Assembly (NCBI GenBank): GCA_947594835.1
Contig: CANQEH010000012.1
Coordinates: 1 to 64,000, forward strand
Length of the DNA stretch: 64,000 bases
Reading direction: 5' to 3'
Source of the DNA: an uncultured Acetatifactor sp.
GTDB taxonomy: Bacteria; Bacillota; Clostridia; Lachnospirales; Lachnospiraceae
A program made the position numbers and the translations under genes. The notes beneath the pieces were generated by a model. It was not told the DNA's origin, searched no databases, and saw only the letters and a list, made by a program, of their open reading frames with translations. This document shows, piece after piece, positions 62,890-64,000 of this stretch. How positions within the stretch are numbered: position 1 is the stretch's first letter; each line of letters begins with the position of its first letter.

Positions 62890-63923
62890 GGGTCTGCTCC
62901 TATCGCTGCAAGCGCTTCCAGTAACGCCTCGTTTTCCCGCCCGGTCTTTACGGCGGCCCGGTAATAGCCCCTGGAAAGCCCCTTAAAATCCGCGCAGTCC
63001 CGGATCAGGATCCCCTGCTCCAGCAGCTTCTCATACAGAGGCCTTCCGCTGTAAAACAGCACAAAGGGCGCCTGGCTGTCACAGACCTGAAACCCCAGGC
63101 CTTCCAGCCCCTGCGCCAGGTAAGCCCTCTGCGCCTGCACATACTCCGCCGTCCTTTTTAAGTAAGCCTGCTGCCCCGCGCAGGCGACCCCCGCGGCCTG
63201 GGCAAAGACCGAGAGGTTCCACTCCGGCAGCTGCCTTCCGATCCGCTCCCGCAAAGCGGCGTCGCTGCACAGAAGATACCCCAGCCGCACCCCGGGGATA
63301 GCGTACGTCTTGGTGCAGGCCCGCAGAAGGAGCAGATTGCCATAGGACTCCAGATCCTCCAGCAGGGAAGCCTCCGGGCCGCAAAATTCCACAAAGCACT
63401 CGTCTAACACCAGGGGAATTTGTTTTTTCAGGCAGCGGGAGAGCAGCCTTTTCACATAGCCCTTGTCCGCCAGACGCCCGGTGGGGTTGTTGGGGTTTGC
63501 AAAAAACGCCAGATCAATCCCTTCGGAGAGCGCCTCCAGAAATTCCTCCCCCGGCAGATACCCCCGCTCCTTTGAAAGCGGCAGATACACGGCCTCTCCC
63601 CCCGCCGCCTGCACCGCATAGCCATACCCGGAAAAAGAGGGCGCGGGGATGAGCGCCCGGCGGGGCTTTAAGGCGTGGGCCAGAGCCATGAGAAGCTCCG
63701 ACGCGCCGTTTCCAAACAGGAAAAACTCCTCCGGCACCTGCAGGGAGCGGGAAAAGGCCTCCTTTAGCGCCCTTCCCTCCGGGTCGGGGTAAACACTGGT
63801 CTGCGCCGCCGCCCGGGAAAGGGCCTCTGCCACCTGGGGCGGCGCCCCCAGGGGATTGATGTTCACCGAAAAATCCATCTGCACCCGGTTCCGGTAAATG
63901 TCTCCTCCATGCCTTGCCGCCAT
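62886..63923 (-). CDS. cobD: Threonine-phosphate decarboxylase (CobD) or related aminotransferase
   Basis: A 345-residue PLP fold type I enzyme that in cobalamin loci makes (R)-1-amino-2-propanol phosphate from threonine phosphate. Motifs are HGGDIYRNRVQMDFSVNINPLG, PDPEGRALKEAF, NPNNPTGRL and ACTKTYAIPGVRLGYL with the PLP lysine. HisC-like sequences are close relatives, but the opening HGGDI and DFSVNINPLG and its operon setting favour CobD. Four-base overlap with cbiC. Confidence 0.91.
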   Translation of the reverse strand: MAARHGGDIYRNRVQMDFSVNINPLGAPPQVAEALSRAAAQTSVYPDPEGRALKEAFSRSLQVPEEFFLFGNGASELLMALAHALKPRRALIPAPSFSGYGYAVQAAGGEAVYLPLSKERGYLPGEEFLEALSEGIDLAFFANPNNPTGRLADKGYVKRLLSRCLKKQIPLVLDECFVEFCGPEASLLEDLESYGNLLLLRACTKTYAIPGVRLGYLLCSDAALRERIGRQLPEWNLSVFAQAAGVACAGQQAYLKRTAEYVQAQRAYLAQGLEGLGFQVCDSQAPFVLFYSGRPLYEKLLEQGILIRDCADFKGLSRGYYRAAVKTGRENEALLEALAAIGADP

Positions 63924-63947
63924 GGGTTCCCTCCTTCCCTACGCCTC

Positions 63948-64000
63948 TCACAAAACGGCCAAAAGCGCCAGAGACGCCAGGCACAAAAGCTCTCCCATCC
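63948..64000 (-). CDS. C-terminal end of a hydrophobic cobalamin protein, cut by the window edge
   Basis: The last 17 or so codons of a minus-strand gene, ending GELLCLASLALLAVL and a TGA. The stop is 24 bases upstream of cobD. A hydrophobic tail here suits CbiB (adenosylcobinamide-phosphate synthase), often next to cobD, or CobS (cobalamin synthase). It cannot be decided from this stub. Confidence 0.45.
   Translation of the reverse strand, partial: MGELLCLASLALLAVL

Noticed and set aside
63924-64000. Cobalamin riboswitch for the cobalamin operon
   Set aside because: The operon starts beyond the right edge; nothing resembling a B12-box leader is in the window.

Overview
This is a GC-rich stretch of chromosome from an anaerobic Firmicute, most likely a Lachnospiraceae-type Clostridium. 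The signs are: a pyruvate phosphate dikinase whose catalytic His454 and Cys831 fall within one residue of the C. symbiosum numbering; a dgt-dnaG-rpoD-trmK operon; a class A RNase P RNA; oxygen-independent (CbiD/CbiG-type) cobalamin genes; and many AGGAGG-type ribosome binding sites. It reads as core chromosome. I see no insertion sequence, integrase, phage gene or CRISPR array.

Layout. 1-6635: ppdK, a membrane-anchored glycerophosphodiesterase, an ABC-F ATPase and a PHP phosphoesterase. 6651-14378 (minus): pheA, a DUF815 ATPase, ppx, ppk, maf, a HAD phosphatase and a small acidic protein, close enough to be one transcript. 14560-17998: a DUF5050 surface protein, a zinc-sensor ArsR regulator, the flavin transferase ApbE, and a divergent NusG-domain-II/Gx-transporter pair that recalls flavin-based extracellular electron transfer loci. 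17995-22127 (minus): a folate operon, folC-folE-HD protein-folP-folBK, in which the HD protein sits where the missing dihydroneopterin triphosphate dephosphorylation step would be. 22174-25260: a small CmpB-like membrane protein, a PH-domain protein, a nitroreductase, and pyrBI. 25264-27957: a two-component system. 28178-32134 (minus): a four-gene operon of two G3E GTPases (one with about 50 histidines in a tandem-repeat segment, one fused to a DUF1980-like domain), ylmH and a CmpB-like membrane protein. 32207-35191: an HtrA-like lipoprotein, rnpB and a glycosyltransferase. 35249-41636 (minus): dgt-dnaG-rpoD-trmK-nucleoside kinase. 41706-44726 (minus): a trio of a condensation/acyltransferase-like protein, a zinc-ribbon membrane protein (DUF6320) and an alpha/beta hydrolase. 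44845-50075 (minus): tRNA-Leu(CAG), prfA-prmC-DUF1385-rpmE, and rho with a repeat-rich N-terminal insert. 50327-54940: malic enzyme, a DUF4364 protein, rarA, an NYN/OST-HTH protein and a NUDIX hydrolase. 55095-64000 (minus): an anaerobic cobalamin operon including a CbiJ-CbiE-CbiT triple fusion, running off the right edge.

The more original candidates are the HD protein of the folate operon, the GTPase-DUF1980 fusion beside the histidine-rich GTPase, the condensation/DUF6320/hydrolase trio, the ten-unit 10-bp repeat straddling the end of the CmpB-like gene at 28091-28190, and the repeat-bearing Rho. Start codons were chosen by ribosome binding site and family alignment and often lie inside longer open frames. 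All family calls are from reading motifs; no database search was run.
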